The notes beneath the pieces are model-generated. The model saw only the letters and a program-made list of their open reading frames with translations. It made no database searches and had not been told where the DNA came from. The translations under genes and the position numbers were made by a program. A stretch of DNA of 64,000 bases from Wyeomyia smithii (taxonomy: Eukaryota; Arthropoda; Insecta; Diptera; Culicidae): positions 102,365,306 to 102,429,305 of the forward strand of contig NC_073695.1 of the NCBI RefSeq assembly GCF_029784165.1, in the 5' to 3' direction. Positions 47,348-58,761 of the stretch are shown here, piece after piece (position 1 is the stretch's first letter; the number at the start of each line of letters is the position of its first letter).

Positions 47348-50286
47348 ACATTTTGCCTGCGCTGCTAGCTAGCCGTTTCTAAGTTTATCGTTCGTGTTCT
47401 GACCGGACGATTACGGACGTTTTGTGCAGTTTTATGCCCTTGTTTTATGATTTTTGCAGCTTTTGAACAAATGTTGAAACACATAGACAATTTTTATTTA
47501 ATTATGTTGAAATCTCGTCAGCCGACATGGCAACTAAATTTTGATTGAGATTGTTTTGGCATTTTGTATCACAACTCAGAACTCTGTCTTGTTCGATATG
47601 CATATTTGTATTTTCGTAATTTTTTATACTCAATAGGTATCTTAACTTAATTATTCGAGAAGTAAAAAAATAATCGGCGCGAAACACCGTGTCCCTGTGA
47701 GTATGCGTCGGTACGAGGAAATGGAGCGGTCGCGCATAATCTCCTGTGCAAACGCGTCTTCGGCCTGGGTGAGCTTTGCTCATCTAAGGAATTTCGGTGT
47801 GTTGTGACTTCCGAGGTGTACCAAATCTTTTATTTGAAGACTCCTCGCCCGTTGGTTCTATTCCAGCACGTTGCGATTCAGAGTAAATTTCCTTCGTTCG
47901 ACAAATATCGTAATTAATTAATTATTAGCGACAATAAATTCATTATTCGCGACAAAAAAAAATTGTATTAATCACGACAAAATATCGTAATTATTCGCAA
48001 TATTATATTGCTTGGTGTGATACTAAATTGTTACGATTTGTAGGTTGCCGAACATAACTAGAAACTTCGATTCTCCTGTATGCAGCGATCGTGGCGCGGT
48101 TTTATTTATGTGGCCTAGTGGCCGGTTGCCCAGAGACCGAGAAGTAACCATATCAGGCGCGAATTTGTGTACAAAAGATCACACCGTCAACCTCGATGGA
48201 TCCAGATCAATTCCTTTCCACTAACACTAATTCCTTCCTTTGATATTTGTGGATGATGCAGAGGATTTCTCGGTCTCTAGTAGCAACAATTATTGAACTA
48301 ACACTCCCGATATCCCTTCCTCTATTGATCTGCATTGAACGTGGCCAGCTACGTTATTGACCAGTGAAAAGAAAGATCACCAGGAATTGTACACTGGAAA
48401 CGGCTTGCTACTCCTAGGCACCATTTTGACGGTTCTTTGTGCAATTTCAGCTGATTCTGGTCAATCGCGGACAACACACGGGCGATCAAATATGCTATGC
48501 TAAAATTTTACACAAATTATCTCATCAATTCGAGTGATAATAACTACGATATTTCAATAGCAGCTAACCCCAAATAAATTACGGTAAAAGAAAGCCTGGT
48601 CTCTGAGACCCGGTGAGATAAAACTCTTTTTTAAAGTGCGAAATTATTATAACTAGAAACAATCGTCTAGGATAAAAGAGTATTGAAGTTACGGGATAGT
48701 TAATCGATTTATTGGGTCGCGCAACTCAACAACACTGTTTCACTAGGATCATTCCTTAATAACAAGCACAAATTGAATTTTATTCCTTTAACATCACACA
48801 TAAATGGCTGGAAAAGCTTAAATTTCAACTGCCACCACACATTTGTCCTACATATTTTAGCACGTGTCTTGCTGAAGTCCTGCAAATCCTCTGCTCAAGA
48901 TGTCAAACGCCGAACTACGCGGTTTTGTATATAAGATGTGTATCTATCGCCATCGCCATGTGCCACTGCGGCTAGTGTTCCCGGATTTATCCATCACAAG
49001 GAGAGGGCCCTCGATAGCAGCTTCACAAGCACCAGAAGAATGAGACAATAGCACTTTAAGTGGCCTCATATCGATCAACTCAAGATGATTGATTATTGGC
49101 AGGGAAACAATTTCTCTTCCACGCTGCTATTCCTGCATCCCAACAAAGATGAGAAGTTGGTCGGAAAATGTATTTACGAAAAGCAGTTGTTTATCATTTT
49201 TGTAAATTTTGAACCTGATTCCGTACGCATAGTAGAGGCGGAATTCACTTGAATAACTTGAAACTTGAAAGAGACTCCAGCTCAAGTGCTGCCCGGAAAA
49301 GCAAATAGCGATGTAAATGCGGTAGATTCGGGCTGTAGTACAGTGTTATTCAAGCTAACGGAACAGGATGATATGTGGCAACGGTAATTGAGCGTGCAAT
49401 GTTTTGAAAATAATTGTAATGAAGGAGAAACAATAATAAAGATAACCTCGTTTTAATTACAACTGTCAAAGTGTCAACAGATGTAATGAAATTATTGGTT
49501 CAGTCTCCTTTTCAAACAGATTTGGATTCGAATTATGTTATGCCAAAACATTTCAAGTACAACCACCGCTGTCTCATTTTCCTCCCAGGTTTTTTATTCG
49601 ACCATGCGGCGCACAGCAGGGTGGGATGAGTAGCTAAAATGTGAATATTATTATTGTTTGCCTTCCGCATGGGCTGCCGCCAATAGGCTGCTGTCTGCGC
49701 GTTCGGTTCACTTCACTTCGCAAAGCAGTGGAGCAGAGCGCTTTCCGTTGGTACCGGCAGCAAACGGCAGACCGACCGCATGAAAGCTAATTTTTCCGCT
49801 GCCGTTCTCAGGGGGTGATTAATTTGACGGGGCGAATTTGTATTGACGTTGGATCGGCGATTATTATTTCTGTTGAGGCATGAGCGTTCGTTTTTTCGGC
49901 TTTGTCTCGGTGGTACTAAACGGAGTCGAACGAGAGGCGAAGAGATTATGTCAATATGGGTGCTGATAATGGTATGACTACTTTGGCAGTTTGCCGAACG
50001 TTGATGTAGGAAGCAGCATTTCTTCTGAACGTTTTTCCATCATTTCAATAGAGTGGTTTTTGTATACAATAAATCAGAGCAATGAAGTGAAGATTGTCTG
50101 CATAAGTGTGGGAATGAGTAAAAATAAAAAGCTTTTGATAGGAGATTTTAGTACTTTGGTTATATTTTTTATTTGCCCTTATTAAATTTTATTATAACGA
50201 TGTTATAATCGGACCTTAATTCGATCAACATAAATAAATATGACATTGATAGATATTGTCAGTGGAGAATTTTCTATCGGTTGGTG
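47348..50286. other. largely unique sequence, no gene recognised
   Basis: No transposon ends were identified. The region contains short 'cgacaaa..atcgtaatta' repeats at 47900-48000 and a G+C-richer block at about 49590-49950. Frames are short and unrecognised. It is possibly host non-coding DNA. Confidence 0.4.
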
Positions 50287-50287
50287 C

Positions 50288-50898
50288 TAAACTGCCCATA
50301 ACCGCATAATTGTAACATTTGCAAAATTGGTTGTTCGAACAAATGACACTTTTATATATCGACCTTAAATGCATTATTCCCAATATATTTTTGCAAAAAG
50401 ACAGTTCAACTAAACTTAGTATCACGAAGAAAGCACTATTTTACACTATGTAAACGTTGAACACTACTTTTTAAGTCAAATTGGTGGAAATTTTTGCAAT
50501 GATACTTTTATGCCGTTACTTTCAAGCTACTTTTGGGATTTATCACAGTGGAAATGAAGTTTTTCTTGTATTCAACAAGCATGAGCTAAACATCAGAAAC
50601 GGATCACCGGTGGTTGGTTACCGGACCAGAATAACTTCCGAGTTCCAAAGGATGCAGATGTGGATTTGGATGGAAGCTCTTATGAAAAATAAGTTGAAAA
50701 GGTTAAGTAGTGTGACAATTATGCGGTTATTTACGCTACGTGACAAAACAACTTGGTATTTTTTACAATTTTTTTCAAACAAACATAAGCATATTTTTTC
50801 AGATTTGAAAAGTACATACTATTTTAAGCATTTCCCAATAAAAAGCGCAAAATCCATGAAATGTCGAATGTTACAATTATGCGATCACAGGCAGTAAA
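50288..50898. mobile_element. 603-bp TIR element, CTGCC ends, TAAA duplication
   Basis: 'ctgcccataaccgcataatt' at 50292 pairs with 'aattatgcgatcacaggcag' ending at 50894, with 'gtaacatt' following inward on both sides; TAAA flanks both ends (50288-50291, 50895-50898). An extra 'acaattatgcggttat' lies inside near 50717. The 138-codon frame it contains has no recognised domain. Confidence 0.8.
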
Positions 50899-51143
50899 GG
50901 TAGTAGTTAATAATATCTGGTAGGATCGATTCACAAGCCTTAAGTCCGAAATATGCGCCAGACACCTCAACAAGGTGTCTAACCCCAGCGAGTTTACTTC
51001 TGCAGCTTATTCTAGTCTGGTCGTTGATGATTTGATTTCAACTATTCACGTTGTTTCCCAATTTTTCAATAGTGTATCTCAAAAAATGATTGATTTTCTT
51101 TTAAGAACCCAATCTTAAACAATTAGCTGGCTTTTTGCTTTCT
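50899..51143. other. no gene recognised
   Basis: A+T-rich; nothing identified. Confidence 0.4.
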
Positions 51144-52167
51144 AATGATATATTGATGATTACTCTACATTAACTTTCGAAGAACATATTAGCGTTTAAA
51201 ACCTTTCATTCCGACATTACATCTTGGTTTTAGTGACCACAGAATGTACCCCGGTATAGTGCGGTAAGACGTAGTCCTACGTCAAAATTAACAGATTATT
51301 TAGAAATGATCCAACAAACACTTTGGATCTCCTTTCTCAGTTTGGGGTTATTCTTACAATAGGGAAAATGTTTTTTGTTCACATCTTTGCTGTTATTTTT
51401 ACAAGTCTAGTTCATGACAACTCTTTTTGAAGATAATTAAATTAAATTACCAAAGGCAGATAGTTGCAGTTTTGTGCCCAAATCATGCTGGTATCCCAAG
51501 GAAATCAATCACTAATATCATACAAAAAAGAAAAATAATAATAAGCTTGCATTTGAATAGGTAAATCTGTCTTTGTTTTGACTCTCTTTGTTTACTTTCT
51601 CTTTGATTATTAACTAAGTTATTTTTGCTTCTTCCATAATTCTTTTTGTAAAGTAAGTTGTAATTTTACGAGCTGTGGTAAGAGGTCGTTGAAAACTTTT
51701 ATAATGACGCTGTTATTAACGAATCATAGTGACAGAGAAGAGAGTCTTTTATTGTTACTTAGGTCTTTTTGAAAAGTTGCGCTAGGAATATGTGAATTGA
51801 GGTTTGAGAAATGTACAAGAAATAAATATTATTTAACGATTTTGTGACCAGTCTGCACCTCGCAACAAGGAATAAAACCATTTTGAGTTGACATGTTGAT
51901 TGTTACATGTTAAACTGCACTGAGTTAAAGTATACTTACAAAGAATATTGCTTTTATGGGTAAACACTATCGAGATTTTGTAGTAGTTTACAAACTTCTT
52001 TCGGGTGGCGCTAATTTTCAGTTAATTAAGATTACTAGAAGTATTTCACGAAATAATGTTAGCCTGTAAAACGTATCAGTTAATCAGTGTTGTCAATTGA
52101 ACACCTTGGAAACTGTCAAGAATAGGTCCCGTGAAGGTAAACTATATCAGAGCTAAAAGCTAAATTA

Positions 52168-54074
52168 ACATACTAAATGGCCGTGGAAGCCGGTTTTGTG
52201 CTCATAGGGAAACGGATGAAGCGTGTCATTAGATGGAAGCCGATCAGTAACCGTATATGCGTGTTGAGAATTTAGGGCAAATTTTTCAACTACAGCCTGA
52301 TAAATGTGTACGCACCGACCGACGATAAACCTGACGAAGGGAGCCAAAGGTATGGCTATCTTTAGCACTTATTTTGCACGCTGGAATATACGTAAGCTCA
52401 CCTGGAGGCAGCCGAGTGCTCTCAGTTCGACCATGTTCTGATTGATGGTCGGCACTTTACAGAAGTTACAGACGTGAGGTCGTCTAGAGGACCAACCGTT
52501 GACTCGGATCATTATCTCGTGGTATTCAAGATCCGCGCCCGGTTATCCAACGTGGTAAAATCCAGGACGACAAGGAGGATACAGTTGAACATCCAGCGGC
52601 TATCAACTAGAGAAGTGGCTACAGGATACCTGCAGAAGGTTGATGAGCGGATCGAGGATCAAGTTGGAGGTAGCCTGAATGAACAGGGGAGGCAAATCCA
52701 CAGTACAATCAGCGAGAGTAATGCTGGGTATATCTGCGACAGCCACGTCTAATGAGTGGTTTGACGTTGAGTGCCAGCGAGCGACGGATGAAAAGAATCG
52801 CGCCAGAGTCCACATGTTAGTCACGGCTATGACTCGTCAGAACGTAGGAAGATACCGGGAAGCTAGACCTACTGAAAAAGATTGCATCACCGGTAGAAAC
52901 GACAGCGTTGGGAACGTATTCTTGCGGAGGTGGAAACTTGCTTCTCCAGGCACGATGCGAGAAGCTTCTACAAAAAGAATTATGGATTCAGGAACCGCAA
53001 CGTGTCAGCCCCTGTCATATGCAACGAAAGGAAGGGGAACCTGATTACCAATAGAACGGAGATGGCCAGGCGTTGGAAGGAACACTTTAGTGTGCTGTTG
53101 AATGGTGAAGAAAACAGCGTAACCGATAGGAGCAGGATGTTGATTGAAGATGATGGCAAAGCTGTGGACCCACCATCCATGGGCGAGGTGAAGAAAGCAG
53201 TGAAAAGCTGAAAAACTGCAAGGCAGCTAGTAAGGACGGCATTCCAGCCCAAGTCCTCAAAGTCTGGAGTCTGAGTTATGACGAATTATGCTCGAACATG
53301 GATTCCCAACAATACAAATTAGACTGATACGTGCCACTCTTGAAGGCTCTACATCATGCGTCAGGATAGCCGGTGAGATATCGAACTCCTTCCTGACGTT
53401 AGATGGTTTGAAGCAGGGAGATGAGCTGTCAAACTTATCGTTCGACATCGCATTGGAGGGTGCAATACGAAGGGCTGGCGTGCAAAGAAGCGACACCATC
53501 ATTACGAAGTCTCACATGCTTCTAGGTTTTGCGGACGATATCGACATCATTGGTATCAACTATAGGGCAATGGAAGAGGCTTTCGGGCCTTTCAGGAGGG
53601 AAGCTGCGAGAATAGGGCTCATCATTAACTCTGCCAAAATGAAATACATGGTGGCTGGTAGATAGCGTAGTAGTCCGACAACGAGATTAGCCGTGTGATG
53701 AAAAGGCGGATAGCAACTGCAAACAGGGCCTTCTACGGATTACGTAACCAAGTGTGTAGTTGGTGTACAAATCGGCGGATATAGTCAAGCACAGCAGGTT
53801 GCAGTGGACTGGGCATGTAGCTAGAATGTCGGAAGAACGGCCTGTGAAGACTATATATAGCAGAAATCCCGATAGAGGCCGTCGACTTCGAGGTAGGCCC
53901 CGCACTCGTTGAATGTGTACTGTTGACGAGGATGCCCGCGAAAGAGGTGTTCTGGGGAGATTGGAGGATAGTAGCCCAAGACCGAAAGACATGGCGACGT
54001 ATTCTGGACTCGGCATTGGATCGATAATCGGTCGTCGCCGTAAAAGTAAAACTTTAGTAAGTGACATACTAAAT
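52168..54074 (+). mobile_element. RTE-clade retrotransposon, 5'-truncated, 11-bp target duplication
   Basis: The body 52179-54063 is flanked by exact 'acatactaaat' (52168-52178, 54064-54074). The 3' end carries 'tttagtaagtg', the short-repeat tail usual for RTE. It carries parts of both endonuclease and reverse transcriptase, but with large internal deletions. It lies between the inverted arms of 51.1-54.5 kb. Confidence 0.9.
52179..54030 (+). pseudogene. RTE ORF2 remnant with deletions in endonuclease and RT core
   Basis: Early residues 'KRMKRVIRWKPISNRICVLR' and 'NYSLINVYAPTDDKPDEG' (52210-52340) are the first half of the endonuclease. It jumps to 'FDHVLIDGRHFTEVTDVRSS' and 'GPTVDSDHYLVVFKIRARL' (52425-52545, the SDH catalytic tail). 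The linker and 'RWKEHFSVLLNGEENSVTD' (53060-53120) follow. Then sequence jumps near 53275 to 'MLEHGFPTIQIRLIRATLEG', 'TLDGLKQGDELSN', the catalytic 'LLGFADDIDIIGIN' and 'ARIGLIINSAKMKYM' (53288-53665). The C-terminus is recognisable near 53790-54020. The RT segment with KKG, NYR.I and AYDTI motifs, visible in the 63 kb copy, is absent. Stops and frameshifts confirm a dead copy. Confidence 0.88.
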
Positions 54075-54189
54075 ATTGAGTTTCTGTCATAATGTCATTG
54101 TAATTACTCGTAAAAAAGCAATACTACCAACATCATAAGGAAAATCTTTAGATAAGACTCGATTGCAAATTTGATGAACACCCATTCGC

Positions 54190-54193
<4 letters not shown>

Positions 54194-54225
<32 letters not shown>
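54194..54225. repeat. poly-A tract (32 bp)
   Basis: Uninterrupted adenines between the RTE copy and the right inverted arm. It could be the tail of an unidentified retroposed sequence. Confidence 0.95.
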
Positions 54226-54227
<2 letters not shown>

Positions 54228-54540
54228 TAAAATTAACCGAATTTGGCTCCGATTGTAAACGCCAAACATAACATTTCGCCGCGTTGGGAAATGTTATTAG
54301 AGAATGTGTACATGAATCACGACTTATTATTTGATCCTTCAAAAACTAGGACCATCGATGCTCGCTATGTTTATACTGACTGTTTTTTTTTTGACGTAGG
54401 ACTACGTCTAACCGCACTATATCGAGATACATTCCGTGAAAACTAAAACCAAGATGTAACGTTGGAATGAAAGATTTTAAACGGTTATATTGATGTAACC
54501 ACATGATGGATCACTATAATCAATATGCCGTTGGATTGAT

Positions 54541-55066
54541 AAAATGATGGACAATTTTGTGATTCTTCAATTTTCATTATCACTTCATTGTTAAACAGTG
54601 AAAATTGAATAAAAGTTTCAAGGTCGAATTTTCACCAACAATGTACCAATCATATGCGAGCACGCCTGGCACAGACTTCATGAACAGACACCAACTGACT
54701 GCTGTGATAACCTGTATAGCAGTGGCAAAAAAAAATTTGACAGAATCTCCCCGTCCCAATAGGTCAACTAATGTTAGCTTTCAAGCGCCTAGACTATTTT
54801 GATGTCTTGAAGGTGAAGCTTTTTCGGAAAGTTCGTAACCACCTCCACTATCGGACAGTATTACGTTCTGCTGTTAACAAATTTGAATTGAATTGTCTTC
54901 TTCTTCTTCTTCTTGTTTCGTATAGCAGCAAATATCAGAATTCAATATGATTTTTCGGGTGCCGCAAAATACGCTGCGCCGCCGGGGACAACATTTTGTT
55001 TTGTTGTTTATTTTTGAACTCTACACTCTGCGTTTTTTAGATATATTTTAATAACTGAATATAGGG
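54541..55066. other. no gene recognised
   Basis: A+T-rich, with a short (TTC)n run at 54895-54914. Nothing else identified. Confidence 0.4.
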
Positions 55067-56054
55067 TAGGGGTTCCTGGGGTTAAACGCACCAGTTAACG
55101 AAAGTAGAGTATTTTCTTGTTGAAGCTGAGAGATAAAACCAATGTTGTATACTGATCAATATATAAAACCCTTATTTATTCGTTCAAACTTGCATCTGAT
55201 GCTAAAACATTATAGAAAATGCATAATACATATTTTTTAAGTGAGTGTAATAATTTTATAAAAGTCGTCAATCGGGGCAAAATGCACTTTTCCTGGGGTA
55301 AAAGGCACCGCAACAAAGGGGCAAGAAGCACCTACAAAAGAGGTAAAATGCACCCCGTCTACGGGGCAAAACGCACCACAATATTGGGGCAGTACGACTT
55401 ATTCTGTCATCTAATAAATAAAGGCAAAAAGGTTTTCTATGGAATTCCATACACTCGAGCGGCATGGTTTTAGAAAACACTGTTTTTGATTGCCTCTAGC
55501 ACCGATCGTAGCTGTTCAACGATCCAAAGCCCCGAACGTAACAAGAGAATGTTTCTGGTTACATAACGGTTATTTCCAGTGATGGGCACCGCTAACCGAA
55601 AATTTAGCGAAGCTAATCGCTAAGTCGCTAACCGGAAAATTTAGCTCGATAATCGCTAAACGCTAAACACTAAACCCACATTAGCGGAACTTCCGCTAAT
55701 CGCTAATCGCTAACTTTTTAATATGTAAATAGTCATATCGCCGATATTTCATCAGAAATATGTTGCTCGACATATATTCGATGCTATAACACTTTTCGCT
55801 GGTGGAAAACATCAATTTAAGAGCTAAAAACACTTAATTTAGCTGAGAAAAAAATTGGACCGTTTGCAACGAAAACTTCTTATTGTATTTATTCACATTT
55901 TCTGACTTTTTTGTGCTGCCAAATTGACAGGGTGACTATAGAAAACATAGATTCAAATAATATAATTATTATTTTGTTATTAAAATGTTTCTCCATTGTA
56001 AATCAGAGGGGGTGCATCTTGCCTCAACGGTGCTTATTACCCCAGGTACCCCTA
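55067..56054. mobile_element. 984-bp TIR element, GGGGTTCCTGGGG ends, TA duplication
   Basis: The left end 'ggggttcctggggttaaacg' and, read inward from the right, 'ggggtacctggggtaataag' are inverted ends flanked by TA (55067-55068, 56053-56054). Subterminal 'ggggtaaaaggcacc', 'ggggcaaaacgcacc' and 'ggtaaaatgcacc' repeats occur near the left end. A partial hAT MITE end (55577) is nested inside. No transposase. Confidence 0.85.
55577..55725 (-). mobile_element. partial hAT MITE end, same family as 36043-36648
   Basis: 'cagtgatgggcaccgctaac' followed by 'cgaaaatttagcga' matches the reverse complement of the right end of the 36 kb MITE, and a field of 'cgctaat' repeats follows. I could not find the opposite end or a duplication, so it is treated as truncated. 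Confidence 0.65.
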
Positions 56055-56592
56055 TTTGAAAGACAATAAAAAACCAAAATGCTCCGTACAGATCTTTGAA
56101 TAGGTTGTTAAACGAGCTGTACTGATGATTATATTTTACTAGCTAAATGAATTTAGTCCAATATGACAATACTAGTTGCATCCCGCGGTGGCGGTATAGA
56201 AGAAAAACCAAATTCATTTCATCTTGATATTAGAGTTCCGACATTAGCATTTGTATTTTTCAATTGAAATTTTTTTTGAATTGGCATTTGCAAGAAAACC
56301 AATGAACCAATGAACTAGTTTGAGTTCCAAGTCTTTTGAGGTGTCACTTGATGAATTTGGGCTGACGACCTAGATACTTGATATTACCACCCGAACCAAA
56401 ATACTTTCCTTTTGGAAGATGTTGAGCTTAAATTGGTTATAATAAATCAAGCTAACTACAAAAGTAAAACGAGCTCAAATCAAACATAGCTTCAAAATAA
56501 AAATATAAAATTATTGTAGTCCCACGTCGACTATGCTACTATTTTTTTGTCACTGAGCTTAAAGATTACTATGTAAGAACACAATAATTACA
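56055..56592. other. no gene recognised
   Basis: A+T-rich; nothing identified. Confidence 0.4.
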
Positions 56593-56686
56593 CAGGTTTT
56601 GCCCTAAAGCTAAATCTGGAAATAGAAAAAAAAGATTCCAGCTTTTAACCATTCCTGTGAATTTAGGTGTCCCTAGTGAACCTGTA

Positions 56687-57692
56687 TAGGGGACTGCTCC
56701 ATTATTCATTTCATTAAGCCGATATTCACGAAGAATGCACGGATTAAACACCAAATTTCTACGAAATCATTGAACAAATAAACAAAACACGCGTATGTGC
56801 TCTTATGGAATTGTTTAGCATTGTATATTCAGTAAACTTAGCTAGATTTATCCTAAATTTTGTAAAACAAACCATTTTTCACAACGCTTTCATATTCATC
56901 TCAAAACTTGAATCACTGCTCAATTATTCATCTCACGGCGCCCCCATATTCATTACACTGTTAATCATGAATGAATCACATTATCATGAATGAACGTAGC
57001 CCCAGTCCGTCGTAGTAGGCTACCTAGATATCCGCTGTAGCTGTTCACGTGCAAAATTGGTAACCTAGGTATCCACTGCAGTGCTCTCGATTCATGTCAA
57101 TTATGTCGGAATAATTTAACATTTTCAGTATGATTTTTTCGTATTAACAGAAACTGATTAGGCAACTTTTGATTTTCTTCAACGCAGTGAAAACAGATGA
57201 AAATACATACAGTTGAAATTTAGGAATTGTAGAAATTCATCTGATATATTTCTGCTAATTCAAGCTGGTTTTTGGAAATTTGAGGTGAACGTTTCAAATA
57301 TTAAAGTATTCTTAGTGTAGTGAGTGATTTTGTTTAGTGATTAAAATAAAAAGTGGCCCGCTAGTGATGAGAAAAACTTTGGTTGGCTGCTGAATGAGTC
57401 CCGTTGTAGCCGTACAGAACAATGCGCGGATTTTGTTTTCTGAGGCGGGTGATTGAATTATATAAGTTTTCGAGTGCAGATGCCCGACTATAATATCGAC
57501 TTTAGAGCTTTTAAGTGAGTTTTTGAGGATTCTACTTTATGAGAAATCTAAAGTGAACTACGAAGAATCCATTCCATGGATTAGCAGATTGGTTTAGTTA
57601 GAAAATATGCGTTTTTACCTGTTTTCAATTGTGTTTCCATGTTGTATGAGATGAATATACGGGCTGAGATGAATAATGGAGCAGTTTCCCTA
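56687..57692. mobile_element. TIR element A copy 2, TA duplication
   Basis: The ends 'ggggactgctccattattca' (56689) and 'tgaataatggagcagtttcc' (ending 57689 plus one c) are inverted; TA flanks both sides (56687-56688, 57691-57692). The body matches 11600-12493 along its length, with an extra segment of about 95 bp around 56960-57055 absent from copy 1. It is non-autonomous. Confidence 0.9.
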
Positions 57693-57830
57693 TTAGAGAA
57701 ATGACAAGGCACTCACCGTTAAGGAAACTGTCAACATCAAAACGGCCGAGCTGTAAAATTTTGCATTGCTGTTATCCGTTTTGATGTTGACAGTTGCCTT
57801 AACGGTGAGTGTCTTGTCATTTCTCTAATA
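57691..57830. mobile_element. 136-bp palindromic MITE, TA duplication
   Basis: The arms 57693-57745 and 57776-57828 are 53-bp near-perfect inverted repeats ('ttagagaaatgacaaggcac' ... 'tgtcttgtcatttctctaa') around a 30-bp loop. TA lies on both sides, and the left TA is shared with element A copy 2. Confidence 0.93.
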
Positions 57831-58272
57831 TACAGGTTCACTAGGTGTCCCTAGTAAAGATAGCTTTTCAGAGACTTGAATAAGTTTCCTCATAAGCCAA
57901 CGTAGAAGCGACGAACCCGGCGAGCAATTACTCTGCGGCATTTTGACACACTTCTGCATACACTAGGGGCATTGAAATTCACAGGAATGGTTAGAGAGCT
58001 ATAATCTTTTAAGGGCACCTTTTTTCGCTTTTGTCGATCAGTGTTATGTTCAACGGAACAAGTCAATTTATTGAGGAATTCACTGAAATATTTATAAGCT
58101 TTTTAATTTACCAAGATAAATATGTAAGATGTAGAACCGTTCACCTGTTAAACAAAGTATTGAGTTAAGCCTGTGAAAAAGTTATTTTTACTAGGGGCAT
58201 CAAAATTCATAGGAATGTTTGAAAAACTGTAATCTTTCATTTTTTTCAGTTTGAGCTCTAGGGCAAAACTTG

Positions 58273-58760
58273 TATTTACAGCATTTTTTCCGTAATATTT
58301 GTGACTTGCGGATAAAATCTACCAGTTTCGAAATATCAAAATATCATTTCATCTGGTTCGCTGATAACGATACATGAACGTATAGCTTAGCATCGGAGCC
58401 GCAATAATATTTCCATCCCTCATTGGATTGATGCAGATTTTAACCACCCATTTGCCCACAATTCGACTAAACCAATAACCATGCACATTTTCGTATCTCT
58501 CCGGCTTTTCTCGTCGTGGTTGTCGTCGCAGTTGCCACCACCGACCGTCATCATCGTCATCGACGGTACTATCATCGAGATTTGCTTCGAGCTCACTTGC
58601 CACCCAGTGGGCGCAAGCATGTAGTGGTGTCGAAAGCATGCGACAGCGACAGGCGTGAGAGTAGATTCGGGAGCGTATAGCATGACCGGTCGGTGTCGGG
58701 TTTTGGAGCTTACGGAGCATCGTTGCCGCTTTCGAAACATGAACCATTCCGTCGCTCGCT
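58273..58760. promoter_or_regulatory. G+C-rich unique block upstream of candidate start site
   Basis: High-complexity sequence with CpG-rich and gtcgtcg/catcatcg tracts, no transposon ends, directly before the candidate initiator. A 132-codon minus frame crosses it but has no recognised domain. It is possibly a promoter-proximal region. Confidence 0.35.
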
Positions 58761-58761
58761 C

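Larger units (their letters stand above)
51144..54540. repeat. pair of about 145-bp inverted repeats enclosing an RTE copy
   Basis: The left arm (about 51144-51287) ends in 'gcggtaagacgtagtcctac' and the right arm (about 54389-54540) begins 'gacgtaggactacgtctaac'. Inward of these, 'cattacatcttggttttag' pairs with 'ctaaaaccaagatgtaacg'. The arms may be the TIRs of a larger element with the RTE copy inserted, or an inverted duplication. The core 'gacgtaggactacgtc' is itself a near-palindrome. Confidence 0.65.
56593..58272. mobile_element. TIR element, second copy of the 1.5-3.9 kb family, with nested insertions
   Basis: The left end 'caggttttgccctaaagcta' and the right end 'gagctctagggcaaaacttg' are inverted and continue inward for about 80 bp ('attcctgtgaattta' against 'caaaattcataggaat'). 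A second right-end-like segment lies at 57955-58010. The interior holds element A copy 2, a palindromic MITE and a 30-bp palindromic insertion site. No transposase. Confidence 0.65.

Noticed and set aside
46946..47372. Overlapping plus and minus frames of about 100-133 codons rich in Arg, Pro and Gly
   Set aside because: They lie inside a GC-rich MITE with tandem 12-bp units. High G+C lowers stop frequency in all frames.
50481..50897. 138-codon plus frame
   Set aside because: It lies wholly within a TIR element and shows no recognisable motif; it starts and ends without coding signals.
58349..58747. 132-codon minus frame with an Asp run
   Set aside because: No recognised domain. It overlaps a CpG-rich region next to a candidate plus-strand promoter, where long chance frames are expected.
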